Positions 41,555 through 50,293 of a stretch of 64,000 nt of DNA are shown here, piece after piece. This DNA is from Amycolatopsis jejuensis. GTDB lineage: Bacteria; Actinomycetota; Actinomycetes; Mycobacteriales; Pseudonocardiaceae. The notes below the pieces were generated by a model. It was not told where the DNA came from, made no database searches, and saw nothing but the letters and a program-made list of their open reading frames with translations. Position 1 is the stretch's first letter, and each line of letters opens with the position of its first letter. The position numbers and the translations under genes were made by a program. The DNA lies in assembly GCF_000717335.1 (NCBI RefSeq), contig NZ_JNYZ01000006.1, positions 310,001 through 374,000 of the forward strand, given 5' to 3'.

Positions 41555-41960
41555 CCCGTGGTGGCTGGGCCTGGGGTGGGTCTGGCTTGGCCCGTGGTGG
41601 GCTGGGCCTGGGGTGGGTCTGGCTTGGCCCGTGGTGGGCTGGGCCTGGGGTGGGTCCGGCTCGGCCCGGGGTGGGCTGGGCCTGGCGTGGGTCCGGCTCA
41701 GCCCGGGGTTGGCCCAGCCTGGGATCCGGCATAGGCGAGTCCGGGTTGGATCCGGCCTAGTGAGGCCGGGGCGGATCGGTTCGGGCCTGGATTGGATGCG
41801 GCCCGGGTTGGGTTCGGCCCGGGCCTCGGCTCAGCCCGGGGTTGGCTGGGCCTGGGGTGGGTTCGGCTCGGGTGGGGCCCGGCGTGGGTCGGGCGTTGAG
41901 ATCCGGCCTGGGTCCGGCTCGGATTGGCTCCGGCCCGGGTGAGTCCGGGCCCGGGCAAGC
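41555..41960. repeat. GC-rich minisatellite, 37 bp period, downstream of polA
   Basis: Copies starting CCCGTGG/CCCGGGG lie at 41555, 41591, 41628, 41665 and 41702, i.e. 36-37 bases apart, each containing GGGCTGGGCCTGGGGTGGG. Beyond 41740 the unit decays but similar words (GGCCTGGGGTGGGTTCGG) continue to about 41960. The plus strand is strongly G-rich. All reading frames give low-complexity Gly/Trp or Pro/Arg peptides without start signals, so I treat it as non-coding. The rest of the 41524-42117 gap shows nothing else. Confidence 0.85.
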
Positions 41961-42117
41961 CGGGATCAGGCGGAAACGGTGCGGGAATCCCAGCCCCGTG
42001 ACGTACCTCCCCGGACGGAATCACCCGGTCGCCCGCCCGGTCAGCGGTACCCGCGTCACCGCCGGTTCACTTAGCGTCACATGCGCAGGTGTCGATCGAT
42101 TCCGGGAGGACCGAGAC

Positions 42118-42210
42118 ATGATCAAGCGGCTGTTCCAGACCATCCTGCGGCACGGATGCTGCTCCGCTTGCACCGGCAAGGGCTGCGGCTGCTGCGCCAA
42201 CTGCGGCTGA
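42118..42210 (+). CDS. Cysteine-rich 30-residue peptide
   Basis: A tiny gene with a strong ribosome site GGGAGGA (42103-42109) eight bases before its ATG. The product begins MIKRLFQTILRHG, an amphipathic basic helix, followed by a tail with seven cysteines (positions 14, 15, 18, 23, 25, 26, 29) arranged CCxxC....CxCCxxC. That pattern suggests metal binding (zinc or copper, metallothionein-like) or an Fe-S/redox role; I know no named family. It stands alone between the polA minisatellite and a hairpin at 42251. Coding status rests on the ribosome site and the non-random Cys pattern. Confidence 0.68.
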   Translation: MIKRLFQTILRHGCCSACTGKGCGCCANCG

Positions 42211-42250
42211 GCCCAGCCACGGGACCCGGGCCACCCGGGCCCTGCTCGCG

Positions 42251-42286
42251 GCTCTCGTGAGTGCCGACCCGGCTGCTCACGAGAGC
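42251..42286. terminator. Hairpin after the Cys-rich peptide gene
   Basis: GCTCTCGTGAG (42251-42261) and CTCACGAGAGC (42276-42286) are perfect complements around a 14-base loop. It lies between convergent genes and can terminate both. Confidence 0.6.
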
Positions 42287-42452
42287 CTGCCCAGGCGGCG
42301 ACCCTGCCAAGCCTCTCCCGGGTACCGGTTCGGCGCCTCACGAATGCCTGCCAGCTCCGAGGGCTGGTCATGGCTCTCCGTGGGTACCGGTCAGGCGGCT
42401 CAACGAGCGAACGAGCGCCCGCCCACGCCGCGGTCCGAGCCAGCTCAGCCGC

Positions 42453-43028
42453 TCACGACCCCCCACCCAGGCCCCTCACCAGCATCATCACCGAGTCCAG
42501 TACCTCCGCGCGCGTGCGGGTCGGCTGGAAGACCTGCCAGTCGAGGGCCACTACCAGCATCGTGCCGAACAAGCCGGCCGCGGCGGTGGCGATGTCGACT
42601 CCTGCGGGGAGCCGCTCGGCCTCGTGCAGGCGTTCCAGCTGGGCTGCCACCACCTCGGTCAGTTCCGACCGCAGCAGCGCCAGCGTGTCGTGCCAGCGGC
42701 CCGGCGTGCGCCACAGCTCGCTCACCACGATCTGCGAAAATCCCGGGTACTCGGCGATGAACTGCAGCGTCGTGTCCACCTGCGCCTCGATCATCGCCAC
42801 CGGATCCGCATCTGGGCCGGCTGCGCGCAGGCGGCCAGCGAGCAGGTCCACGCCGAACCGCAGCAGGGCGTCTACCAGGCCGTCCTTCGAGCCGAAGTTG
42901 TAGTACACCGTGCCCTTTGCGACGCCTGCCTCGGCCGCGATGTCGTCCACCGTCAGGCCCACGAGGCCGCGGCTTGCCGAAAGCCGCAGGGTTGCCTCGA
43001 AGAGCTTGCGCTTGGTCGTCTCTCTCAC
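42453..43028 (-). CDS. TetR-family repressor of the YhgE/ABC-like operon
   Basis: A 191-residue regulator with the N-terminal TetR helix-turn-helix (LTVDDIAAEAGVAKGTVYYNFGSKDGLVDALL). The C-terminal ligand domain is not assignable. GTG 43028 overlaps the stop of the membrane-protein gene (GTGA), so it is the last gene of the three-gene operon and probably autoregulates it through the palindrome at 45646-45669. Confidence 0.92.
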   Translation of the reverse strand: MRETTKRKLFEATLRLSASRGLVGLTVDDIAAEAGVAKGTVYYNFGSKDGLVDALLRFGVDLLAGRLRAAGPDADPVAMIEAQVDTTLQFIAEYPGFSQIVVSELWRTPGRWHDTLALLRSELTEVVAAQLERLHEAERLPAGVDIATAAAGLFGTMLVVALDWQVFQPTRTRAEVLDSVMMLVRGLGGGS

Positions 43029-44950
43029 AAGCTGAGTTCCGGCTTCAGCGCCGACACCGACCACACCCGGTGTTTGCGCGCCGCGATCGTGGACAGCAAA
43101 ATCCCTCCGACGAGGTACGCCCCCAGCACCGCCACGTCACCCAGGATCTGCAGGGACGCGCCGGAGTACAGCAGGTGCCGGAACCCGTCGATTGCGTATC
43201 CCATGGGCAGCACCACGTGCAGCGGGTAGAGCGCGTCCGGGATCGTCTGCCACGGGAATGTCCCGCCCGCGCTCACCAGTTGCAGCACCAGAAGCACCAG
43301 CCCGAGGAACTTCCCGACCGCGCCGAAGAACGCGTTCAGCGCATGCACCACCGACGTGAACGCCAGCGACACCAGGAACGCGAACCCGATCGCCCCCACC
43401 GGATGCGCGATGTGGATGCCGACCAGCCAGGTCACCGCGGCGAACAGCACGGTCACCTGCGCGAGCCCCAGCACCGCCGACGACAGCCAGCCGCCGAGTG
43501 CGACCCGCAGCGGTGACGCGCCCGCGGTGAGTGCCCGCGTCGACAGTGGCCGGATCAGCAGGAACAGTACGAACGCGCCGATCCAGGTGGCCAGCGCGAT
43601 GAAGAACGGGGCGAGCCCGGCGCCATAAGTACCGGCCGAAGCAACACCATTCGACGTGACAGCCACCGGGTCGGCGATCGTGTTGGCCGTGGCGGTGCGG
43701 GTGGGGTCGTCCGGGTTCGGGATTTGCGAAAGCCCGGCGGACAGGCCGTCGCGCAGTTTCGCGGACCCGTCGGCGAGCTGGTCGGTGCCGGTGACCGCGG
43801 TCTTCTCGCCGTCGTCGAGTTTCGCGGCGCCGTCGCGGAGCTGGTTCGCGCCGTCGGACGCCTGCGCGATCCCGCCCGCCAGTTGCGGCGCAGCCGACGC
43901 GAGCTGATGCGCCCCGTCGGACACCTGCCGTGCGCCGCCCGCCAATTTCTGCAGATCCCCGTTGGCGGACTGGATTTTCCCGTTCGCCTGATCGACAGGG
44001 GAGCGCAGCTGATCGAGCCGCGCCAGGATGTCGTTGACCTGGCTCTCGGACAGCCCGGCGTCCCGCAGCTGGGTGTTCAGCTGAGCACGGTAGCCGTCGA
44101 GGCGGCTCTGCAGATCTGACGACGCACCCGCCGCGAGCGACGCAGCGTCGGCGACTTTCTGGTTGCCGTCGGCGACCTGACCCGCGCCGTCCGCGAGCTT
44201 CTGCGTCTGGCTGGGCAGTTGCGTGGTACTCGACTTGAGCGTGCCCAGTCCGGTGGCGAGACTGCCCGACCCGGTCGCGAGCTGGTGCGCACCGTCGGCG
44301 AGCTGATGTTGTCCGGTCCGGAGTTTCCCGGCGCCGTCGGCGAGCTGCGTGGCGCCACCGGTGGCTTCGGAGATCTTGCCGTAAATCGTGGAGAACCCGA
44401 CGAGGAACCGGTCCGCGGCCTCGCTGCCCACCTTCTCCGCAATGGTCTTGCGGACCTGGTCGGCGACCTGTTTCGCGATCGTGCCGGAGAGATAGTTGTT
44501 GGCGTCGTTGGTGGTGAGCGTGATGGTCGCCTGCTGCGGCGTGAAGTTGCCGGACGACAGCAGCGCCTTCGAGAAATCGTGCGGAATGCCGATGGCGAAC
44601 GAATACTTGTCGTCCCGCACCCCGTCGCGAGCGTCCTTTTCGGACACTTGATGCCACTGGAAGGTACCCGACTTCACGAGCTCGTCGGTGACCTCGTGCC
44701 CCACATTCCGTTCCGCGCCGGACGAATCCTTCGCACCGGCGTCCTCGGTGAACACCGCGGCGGGCAGCTTGTCGAGCCGGCCGTACGGGTCGTAGTTCGC
44801 GTACAGGTAGAACGACGCGTACAGCAGCGGCACCAGCACGAGCGCGGCCATCGCGAGCTTCGGCAGCGTGCCGGTGGACAGCCGGCGCAGTTCGTTGAGC
44901 GCGATCCGGAACGCGTTGAGCCCGCCGGACCGCTTGTCGGGGGTGGTCAT
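43025..44950 (-). CDS. YhgE/Pip-like membrane protein (ABC-2 permease-related exporter)
   Basis: A 641-residue protein of the YhgE/Pip family. One N-terminal membrane helix (LAMAALVLVPLLYASFYLY) is followed by a long extracytoplasmic domain (about 50-420), in which repeated LADGAxQLAxG units form a heptad-like stalk. About five to six C-terminal helices follow (FFIALATWIGAFVLFLLI to LGAYLVGGILLSTIA). Family members act as exporters or phage-receptor-like envelope proteins. It sits between an ATP-binding-like gene and a TetR gene, overlapping both by four bases (ATGA, GTGA). Confidence 0.9.
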   Translation of the reverse strand: MTTPDKRSGGLNAFRIALNELRRLSTGTLPKLAMAALVLVPLLYASFYLYANYDPYGRLDKLPAAVFTEDAGAKDSSGAERNVGHEVTDELVKSGTFQWHQVSEKDARDGVRDDKYSFAIGIPHDFSKALLSSGNFTPQQATITLTTNDANNYLSGTIAKQVADQVRKTIAEKVGSEAADRFLVGFSTIYGKISEATGGATQLADGAGKLRTGQHQLADGAHQLATGSGSLATGLGTLKSSTTQLPSQTQKLADGAGQVADGNQKVADAASLAAGASSDLQSRLDGYRAQLNTQLRDAGLSESQVNDILARLDQLRSPVDQANGKIQSANGDLQKLAGGARQVSDGAHQLASAAPQLAGGIAQASDGANQLRDGAAKLDDGEKTAVTGTDQLADGSAKLRDGLSAGLSQIPNPDDPTRTATANTIADPVAVTSNGVASAGTYGAGLAPFFIALATWIGAFVLFLLIRPLSTRALTAGASPLRVALGGWLSSAVLGLAQVTVLFAAVTWLVGIHIAHPVGAIGFAFLVSLAFTSVVHALNAFFGAVGKFLGLVLLVLQLVSAGGTFPWQTIPDALYPLHVVLPMGYAIDGFRHLLYSGASLQILGDVAVLGAYLVGGILLSTIAARKHRVWSVSALKPELSL

Positions 44951-45627
44951 GCCGGGTCTCCTTCGGCGAGCTCAGCGGTCTCGGGTTCCGGCAGCCGCAC
45001 CAGCCGCACCGGATCCGGTTGCTCGGCCGAGCCGATCCGGGCAGGCGGGTAGGGGAGCGCCGATTCCGGTGTCGTCGTGGCCAGCACGGCCACCGCAAAC
45101 CCACGCGCAGCGTGCTCCTCAGCCACCTTGGTCCAGCTCGTGACGTCGCTGGTGTGCCGGTCGGGAGCGTCGAGGACGAGTACTCGGACGCCGTCGCGTT
45201 CCGCGGCCAGCGCGGTGAGCAGCCGGGTCCGCAACGCCGGTTCGAGGCTTTCGAACCGGCTGTCCGCGTACGGCGCCGCGTCCTGCGCGGTAAGCCAAGC
45301 CGTGACGGCTTCCTTGCCCGACGGACGATGCGCGAGCGCGAGTTCCTCACCCGCGACCACTCGCAGCGACAGCGCCTCGTCCGGCTCGCTGACCCCCGGC
45401 GCGTCCACGACAGCGACCAGCCGCCGCAGGTCACCGGAAGGGTCGGCGGTCACGGTGCCGGTGGTCGGCCGCAGCCGCCCGGCGAGCGCCAGCGCCAGCG
45501 CGGTGATCCCGACGCCCGGCTCGCCGTGCACCACGGTGAGGCAGGCCTCTTCGACGGTCACCGAGGTCGGCGGCAACAAGGGGCCGTGGGGGCCCTTCAA
45601 GGACACCCGATCGGCACGGACCTGCAC
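44947..45627 (-). CDS. ABC-ATPase-like protein with degenerate Walker A
   Basis: A 226-residue protein laid out like an ABC ATPase, but the P-loop reads HGEPGVGITALALALAGRL: the Lys of GxGK(S/T) is Ile, and no LSGG signature is obvious; RVLVLDAPDRH is a Walker-B-like strand. It may bind nucleotide weakly or serve as a regulatory partner of the YhgE-like protein encoded immediately downstream (ATGA overlap). GTG 45627 has GGGGAGAG upstream. First gene of the operon controlled by the 45646-45669 palindrome. Confidence 0.83.
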   Translation of the reverse strand: MQVRADRVSLKGPHGPLLPPTSVTVEEACLTVVHGEPGVGITALALALAGRLRPTTGTVTADPSGDLRRLVAVVDAPGVSEPDEALSLRVVAGEELALAHRPSGKEAVTAWLTAQDAAPYADSRFESLEPALRTRLLTALAAERDGVRVLVLDAPDRHTSDVTSWTKVAEEHAARGFAVAVLATTTPESALPYPPARIGSAEQPDPVRLVRLPEPETAELAEGDPA

Positions 45628-45645
45628 AGAGTCACTCTCCCCGGA

Positions 45646-45669
45646 TTTGAACTGACTGGTCAGTTCAAA
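45646..45669. promoter_or_regulatory. TetR operator palindrome
   Basis: TTTGAACTGAC-tg-GTCAGTTCAAA is a perfect 11+11 bp inverted repeat 19 bases upstream of the first gene of the ABC-like/YhgE/TetR operon. It is the classic form of a TetR-family operator overlapping a promoter; the regulator encoded at 42453-43028 is the obvious ligand. Confidence 0.82.
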
Positions 45670-45735
45670 AGCTAACCCCGGCGGTGCGGCGGGGGCAAGA
45701 CGGTCTGCCGCATGTCACACGACCCGGGAAGCGGC

Positions 45736-46638
45736 TCATCGCAGGGCCCCCGCCGGGTGGGCTTCCCAGGAGGTCCACAGCGGCCGGTAGCCCTGCCGGT
45801 GCCAGAACACCGTGGAGAGCGGATTGGTCGGGTTGTAGTAGAGGTACGTGCCGGTGGCGCCCTGGCCGAGCAGCTCGCGGTGGGCGCGGGCCATCAGCGC
45901 CCGGCCGATCCCGTGGCCACGGCTGGCGGGCGCGGTGACGACGTTGTTCACGTACCCCCAGCGTCCCGGCGGCAGCAGTTCGGCGGCCTCGCTGCCCGGC
46001 GCGGCCTCCACCCAGTCGCACTGCGCGAGCGCCACCACCTCGCCGCGGGATTCCGCGAGCCAGGTGGTCGACCCGCCGAGTGCGCGGCGAAGCGCGGGAC
46101 GCAGCAGCTCGGCGGTCTGGTCCCGTTTCCGGTGCGCGACCAGGCCGGTGTAGTCGAAGGTCGCCGCGCACAAGGCGAGGGCGGCGTCGAAATCGGCAGG
46201 CCCGGCAAGGCGGATCGCGGCGGCCGAGACAGCGGGCTCGGGCGCTGCAGCCGGACGGATGGCCAAGGCGGACAGCGGGACCAAGCCGTGGTCGAGGAAG
46301 GCGCGGATGGCTTCGGCGTCCCGGCTCGGCCAGTTGACCACGCACGCCGAATCGGGACCCGGGGCCTCGATGTCCACTTGGGACCGCAGGGCGCCGAGCA
46401 ACGCGTCGAATGCTTCGGTGCCTGCCGTGTCCGGACCGGGGAAGAGCTGCCAGACCTCGGCTGCCGACCACAGCAGGGGAGCGTCACCAGGGCCGTGCCG
46501 GTAGCGCTGCAGCACCGCGGAAACCCTTGTGCCGGAAGCGGTTACGGCCTCGACCCGCTCGCCGCCCGCGGACGGCAGCAGCGGCACGGGCGGCGGCAGC
46601 AGCGGGTCGAGTGCGGTGAAACGGCCGGTGAAGCTCAC
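45736..46638 (-). CDS. GNAT-family acetyltransferase
   Basis: A 300-residue protein with a C-terminal GNAT domain: WGYVNNVVTAPASRGHGIGRALMARA holds the acetyl-CoA pyrophosphate loop (RGHGIG), and YLYYNPTNPLSTVFWHRQGYRP the C-terminal strand. The N-terminal ~140 residues form a less conserved, possibly degenerate second GNAT half. GTG 46638 has no ribosome site, but TACGCT lies six bases upstream on the coding strand, suggesting a leaderless mRNA. Substrate unknown. Confidence 0.86.
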   Translation of the reverse strand: MSFTGRFTALDPLLPPPVPLLPSAGGERVEAVTASGTRVSAVLQRYRHGPGDAPLLWSAAEVWQLFPGPDTAGTEAFDALLGALRSQVDIEAPGPDSACVVNWPSRDAEAIRAFLDHGLVPLSALAIRPAAAPEPAVSAAAIRLAGPADFDAALALCAATFDYTGLVAHRKRDQTAELLRPALRRALGGSTTWLAESRGEVVALAQCDWVEAAPGSEAAELLPPGRWGYVNNVVTAPASRGHGIGRALMARAHRELLGQGATGTYLYYNPTNPLSTVFWHRQGYRPLWTSWEAHPAGALR

Positions 46639-46655
46639 CGGCGCAGCGTAGCCGC

Positions 46656-47495
46656 TCAGTCGCGGCGCGTGCGGAAGATCGCGGTGCCGGGGAACAGCCT
46701 GCCGCGCAACGGGCTCCACTGGCCCCAGGTGCGCGAGTGCCCCGGCGGCCACTCCGGTTCCACGAGATCCTCCAGCGCGAACCCGGTGGCGGCGAGCGCG
46801 CGCACGTAATCGCCGAGCGTGCGGTGGTATTCGACGTACGTGGCCACGCCGTCGTCGTCGACCTCGAGGTACGGCGTGCGGTCGAAGTACGGCTGGGTCG
46901 CGGTGAGGCCTTGCGGGCCGGGGTCGTCCGGGAAGATCCACCGCATCGGGTGCGTCACGGAGAACACCCACGGCGCACCCGGACGCAGTACCCGCCGCAC
47001 TTCGGCGAACACCGTCTCCAGCGTGGGGACGAACGGCAGCGCGCCGAACGCCGAGCAGGCGACGTCGAAAGCCGCGGTGGCGAACGGCAGCCGCTCCGCG
47101 TTGGCTTGCACGAGGGGGACTTTCACGCCGGTGCGGTCGTTGCCCGCACGGGCATGCCGGAGCATCCCGCCGGACAGATCGAAGGCGACCGGATCCGCCC
47201 CGGCGGCGGCGAGCCAGCGCGAGCACGCCGCCTGCCCGCAGCCGACCTCGAGCACGCGCCGGCCGCGGACGTCGCCGAGCAGGTGCGCGTCCTCCTCGCG
47301 CACGCCCTCGGGGCACCAGACGAAATCGGCGTCACCGAGGAATCCGCCGTGGGTGGCCTGATAGTCGTCGGCATCCGCGTCCCACCAGGCCAGATTCGCC
47401 GATTCGGCCTCCGCGCCGCCGACGGCGCGATGCGCGACGCCGATGGTGCCGAGCCGCTCTTCGGCGCTCGCGTGCGGCGGGGCGGGCTCGGGCAC
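46656..47495 (-). CDS. Class I SAM-dependent methyltransferase
   Basis: A 279-residue methyltransferase. SAM motif I is RRVLEVGCGQAACSRWLA, followed by PVAFDLSGGMLRHAR and NAERLPFATAAFDVACSAFGALPFV (motifs II/III). The N-terminal W-D-x-D-A-D-x-Y-Q box (LAWWDADADDYQATHGGFLG) is common in a widespread actinobacterial group of unknown substrate. GTG 47495 is supported by GGAGAGG. It diverges from rpsA. Confidence 0.88.
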   Translation of the reverse strand: MPEPAPPHASAEERLGTIGVAHRAVGGAEAESANLAWWDADADDYQATHGGFLGDADFVWCPEGVREEDAHLLGDVRGRRVLEVGCGQAACSRWLAAAGADPVAFDLSGGMLRHARAGNDRTGVKVPLVQANAERLPFATAAFDVACSAFGALPFVPTLETVFAEVRRVLRPGAPWVFSVTHPMRWIFPDDPGPQGLTATQPYFDRTPYLEVDDDGVATYVEYHRTLGDYVRALAATGFALEDLVEPEWPPGHSRTWGQWSPLRGRLFPGTAIFRTRRD

Positions 47496-47594
47496 GGCGG
47501 GTCCTCTCCGGGGGACGGCGGACGGGCCCGGCGGGAATGCGCGGACCGGCGAAAACGTTGCAGAGACGGTACCGGGAGCCGAGGGCGACCCTGA

Positions 47595-47624
47595 TTGTGC
47601 CGCCCGCAGGGGCCCGCGTACGAT
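47595..47624 (+). promoter_or_regulatory. Candidate rpsA promoter
   Basis: TTGTGC (47595-47600) and TACGAT (47619-47624) are spaced by 18 bases, a plausible sigma-70-type pair. It would give rpsA a leader of about 210 bases, room for autogenous control. The rest of the 47496-47839 gap shows no gene. Confidence 0.45.
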
Positions 47625-47839
47625 ACTCCTCAGCGCAGTGGGTTCGCGCTGCCTGGGTGACTACCCGCCGGGGCCGCGCACCGTCAGCGGGTCATGCCGC
47701 GGTCGTTCACTGGTGGAACGTTTGGTCGCCGGACGTTTGAGCAGGGTCGTCGCATGTCTTCGCCGTGGGCCCCGCCGCGTGCACCACCGGTAGCCGACCG
47801 CACACCTACGACACCCATCCCACCGGAGCAACCCGCCTA

Positions 47840-49342
47840 ATGACCACCGACACCGCCACCGCCCCGACCGCCCCGCAGAGCCACACCGGGGCCCCGCAGG
47901 TCGCCATCAACGACATCGGGTCGGAGGAAGACTTCCTCGCGGCTATCGACAAGACGATCAAGTACTTCAACGATGGGGACATCGTCGAAGGCACCATCGT
48001 GAAGGTCGATCGCGACGAGGTCCTGCTCGACATCGGCTACAAGACCGAGGGCGTCATCCCCTCGCGTGAGCTCTCCATCAAGCACGATGTCGACCCGGCC
48101 GAGGTTGTCACCGTAGGCGATGAGGTCGAGGCTCTCGTTCTCCAGAAGGAGGACAAGGAAGGCCGCCTGATCCTGTCCAAGAAGCGCGCACAGTACGAGC
48201 GCGCCTGGGGCACGATCGAGGAGCTCAAGGAGAAGGACGAGCCCGTCAAGGGCACCGTCATCGAGGTCGTCAAGGGCGGCCTCATCCTGGACATCGGCCT
48301 GCGCGGCTTCCTGCCCGCGTCGCTGGTCGAGATGCGCCGCGTGCGCGATCTGCAGCCGTACGTCGGCCGCGAGCTCGAGGCGAAGATCATCGAGCTGGAC
48401 AAGAACCGCAACAACGTGGTCCTGTCGCGGCGCGCCTACCTCGAGCAGACCCAGTCCGAGGTGCGCAGCGAGTTCCTCAACGCGCTCGCCAAGGGCCAGG
48501 TCCGCAAGGGCGTCGTGTCCTCCATCGTCAACTTCGGTGCCTTCGTGGACCTCGGTGGCGTCGACGGCCTGGTGCACGTGTCCGAGCTGTCCTGGAAGCA
48601 CATCGACCACCCGTCCGAGGTCGTCGAGGTGGGCCAGGAGGTCACCGTCGAGGTGCTGGACGTCGACATGGACCGTGAGCGCGTGTCCCTGTCGCTGAAG
48701 GCGACCCAGGAAGACCCGTGGCGCCAGTTCGCCCGCACCCACGCGATCGGCCAGATCGTGCCGGGCAAGGTCACCAAGCTCGTCCCGTTCGGTGCGTTCG
48801 TGCGCGTCGAGGAGGGCATCGAGGGTCTGGTGCACATCTCCGAGCTGGCCGAGCGCCACGTGGAGATCCCGGAGCAGGTCGTGCAGGTCAACGGCGACGT
48901 CATGGTCAAGGTCATCGACATCGACCTCGAGCGCCGGCGCATCTCGCTGTCGCTGAAGCAGGCCAACGAGGGCGTCACGCCGGACACCGAATTCGACCCG
49001 ACCCAGTACGGCATGGCCGCCGAGTACGACGCCGAGGGGAACTACATCTACCCCGAGGGCTTCGACCCGGACACCCAGGAGTGGCAGGACGGCTTCGACA
49101 AGCAGCGCGAGGAGTGGGAGCGGCAGTACGCCGAGGCCCACACGCGCTACGAGGCCCACATGGCCCAGGTCAAGAAGGCCGCCGAGGCCGACGCCGAAGC
49201 CGCGGCGGACGCCGCCACCGGCATCGAGGGCGGCGACCAGAGCTACACCTCCTCGGCCCCGGTCGAGGCGAAGAGCGGCGGCACGCTCGCGAGCGACGAG
49301 CAGCTGGCCGCCCTGCGCGAGAAGCTTTCGGGCGGCGCGTGA
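47840..49342 (+). CDS. rpsA: 30S ribosomal protein S1
   Basis: A 500-residue S1 protein with four S1 RNA-binding repeats between about residues 35 and 370 (GDIVEGTIVKVDRDEVLLDIGYKTEG; VKGTVIEVVKGGLILDIGLRG; RKGVVSSIVNFGAFVDLGGVDGLVHVSEL; VPGKVTKLVPFGAFVRVEEGIEGLVHISEL, each in pieces). The tail is acidic and disordered. It has four S1 domains, fewer than the six of E. coli, as usual in actinobacteria. ATG 47840 has a GGAG site. It aids mRNA binding by the 30S subunit. Confidence 0.96.
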   Translation: MTTDTATAPTAPQSHTGAPQVAINDIGSEEDFLAAIDKTIKYFNDGDIVEGTIVKVDRDEVLLDIGYKTEGVIPSRELSIKHDVDPAEVVTVGDEVEALVLQKEDKEGRLILSKKRAQYERAWGTIEELKEKDEPVKGTVIEVVKGGLILDIGLRGFLPASLVEMRRVRDLQPYVGRELEAKIIELDKNRNNVVLSRRAYLEQTQSEVRSEFLNALAKGQVRKGVVSSIVNFGAFVDLGGVDGLVHVSELSWKHIDHPSEVVEVGQEVTVEVLDVDMDRERVSLSLKATQEDPWRQFARTHAIGQIVPGKVTKLVPFGAFVRVEEGIEGLVHISELAERHVEIPEQVVQVNGDVMVKVIDIDLERRRISLSLKQANEGVTPDTEFDPTQYGMAAEYDAEGNYIYPEGFDPDTQEWQDGFDKQREEWERQYAEAHTRYEAHMAQVKKAAEADAEAAADAATGIEGGDQSYTSSAPVEAKSGGTLASDEQLAALREKLSGGA

Positions 49343-49370
49343 GGGTTCGCTGAGTAGCTGAGTTCCACCC

Positions 49371-49407
49371 CCTGCGGCCCCGGTCCCGAACGGACCGGGG
49401 CCGCAGG
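49371..49407 (+). terminator. rpsA terminator
   Basis: CCTGCGGCCCCGGTCC (49371-49386) pairs perfectly with 49392-49407 around a five-base loop, 28 bases after the stop. A 16 bp GC stem without T tract. Confidence 0.8.
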
Positions 49408-49495
49408 TGTGTCCGGGGCGGCGGCCGCGAATGGCGACCGGCTCAGTGGCCGCGCCCGGCTTGCCCGGTCAGGAGCAGCAAGGAACGCGAGCAGG

Positions 49496-50128
49496 TCAGC
49501 GGTGCAGTCCCAGCCCGGTGATCATGCCTTCGACCCCGCGGCGGTACATCGCTTCCTGCGCGGTCTCGGTGGGTTCGATGAACCAGTCGTCGAGGGGGCT
49601 TTGCGAGCGGATCGTCAGTTCGACGCTCACCAGCCCGTGCATGGCCGTCCACAGCAGATAGCCGCAGTCCTGCGCCACGACGTCCGGCGGGCTGACCCGG
49701 GCGATCTTCGCGACGAACTCCGCGAAACTCGTGCGCACGACGTTCGAGCGCAGTGCCGGGTCCGGGTCGTAGTCGTGTACCGAGCGTTCGAACATCAGGC
49801 CGTACCGGGCCGGGCTGGCGAGGGCGAAGCGGCGGTACGCGAGCGCGACGTGCACCAGATCGGCGATCCCGTCGGCGGAAGCCGGGGGGACCGCGCGCAG
49901 TTCTTCGCGCAGCAGGTCGAAAGCCCGTTCGTACAAGGCGTCCAGCAGACCCGTGCGGCCGCCGAACCGCGTGTACACGGTGATCGTGGACGCGCCGGCC
50001 TGCTCGGCCACCGCTCGCACGGTCAACCCTGCCACGCCGCGTTCGGCGAGGACGGCGAGGGCTGCGTCGAGAAACCGGCCGCGGTGCTGCTGTTCGGCCG
50101 GTCGCGTCGAGAGATGGCGGGTGGCCAT
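49496..50128 (-). CDS. TetR-family regulator with WHG-type C-terminal domain
   Basis: A 210-residue repressor. The helix-turn-helix is LTVRAVAEQAGASTITVYTRFGGRTGLLDALY. The C-terminal YLLWTAMHGLVSVEL matches the WHG ligand-domain motif. ATG 50128 has GGAGGG upstream. It is transcribed divergently from the OsmC gene across a 165-base region with an AT-rich centre and probably controls itself and that gene. Confidence 0.92.
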   Translation of the reverse strand: MATRHLSTRPAEQQHRGRFLDAALAVLAERGVAGLTVRAVAEQAGASTITVYTRFGGRTGLLDALYERAFDLLREELRAVPPASADGIADLVHVALAYRRFALASPARYGLMFERSVHDYDPDPALRSNVVRTSFAEFVAKIARVSPPDVVAQDCGYLLWTAMHGLVSVELTIRSQSPLDDWFIEPTETAQEAMYRRGVEGMITGLGLHR

Positions 50129-50182
50129 GCCCTCCACCCCCTTTGCCCATGCCCGCGGCAGCCGCGGCCGCGCCTCGCAAGC

Positions 50183-50207
50183 AGAAGATACGATATTCCC
50201 GGCTTCT
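50183..50207. promoter_or_regulatory. AT-rich promoter/operator core between tetR and osmC-like genes
   Basis: This is the only AT-rich patch in the divergent region. It contains TACGAT on the plus strand and TATCGT on the minus strand (overlapping -10 candidates), bracketed by AGAAG and CTTCT. This is a reasonable place for TetR binding. Confidence 0.35.
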
Positions 50208-50293
50208 TGGGAACGACGCGGGACCAGCCCGGCCCGGGACAGTCCACACGCGACGCCGCGCGTCGTGGTCCAGCGAGCGGGAGGAACCACCAG

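Noticed and set aside
41555..41960. Possible CRISPR array
   Set aside because: Units are contiguous without unique spacers, the period equals the unit length, and no cas gene is near.
41502..42024. Open frames through the minisatellite giving Gly/Trp-rich or Pro/Arg-rich proteins
   Set aside because: All frames are open because of the repeat composition; there are no ribosome sites or non-repeat domains, and the frame use is arbitrary.
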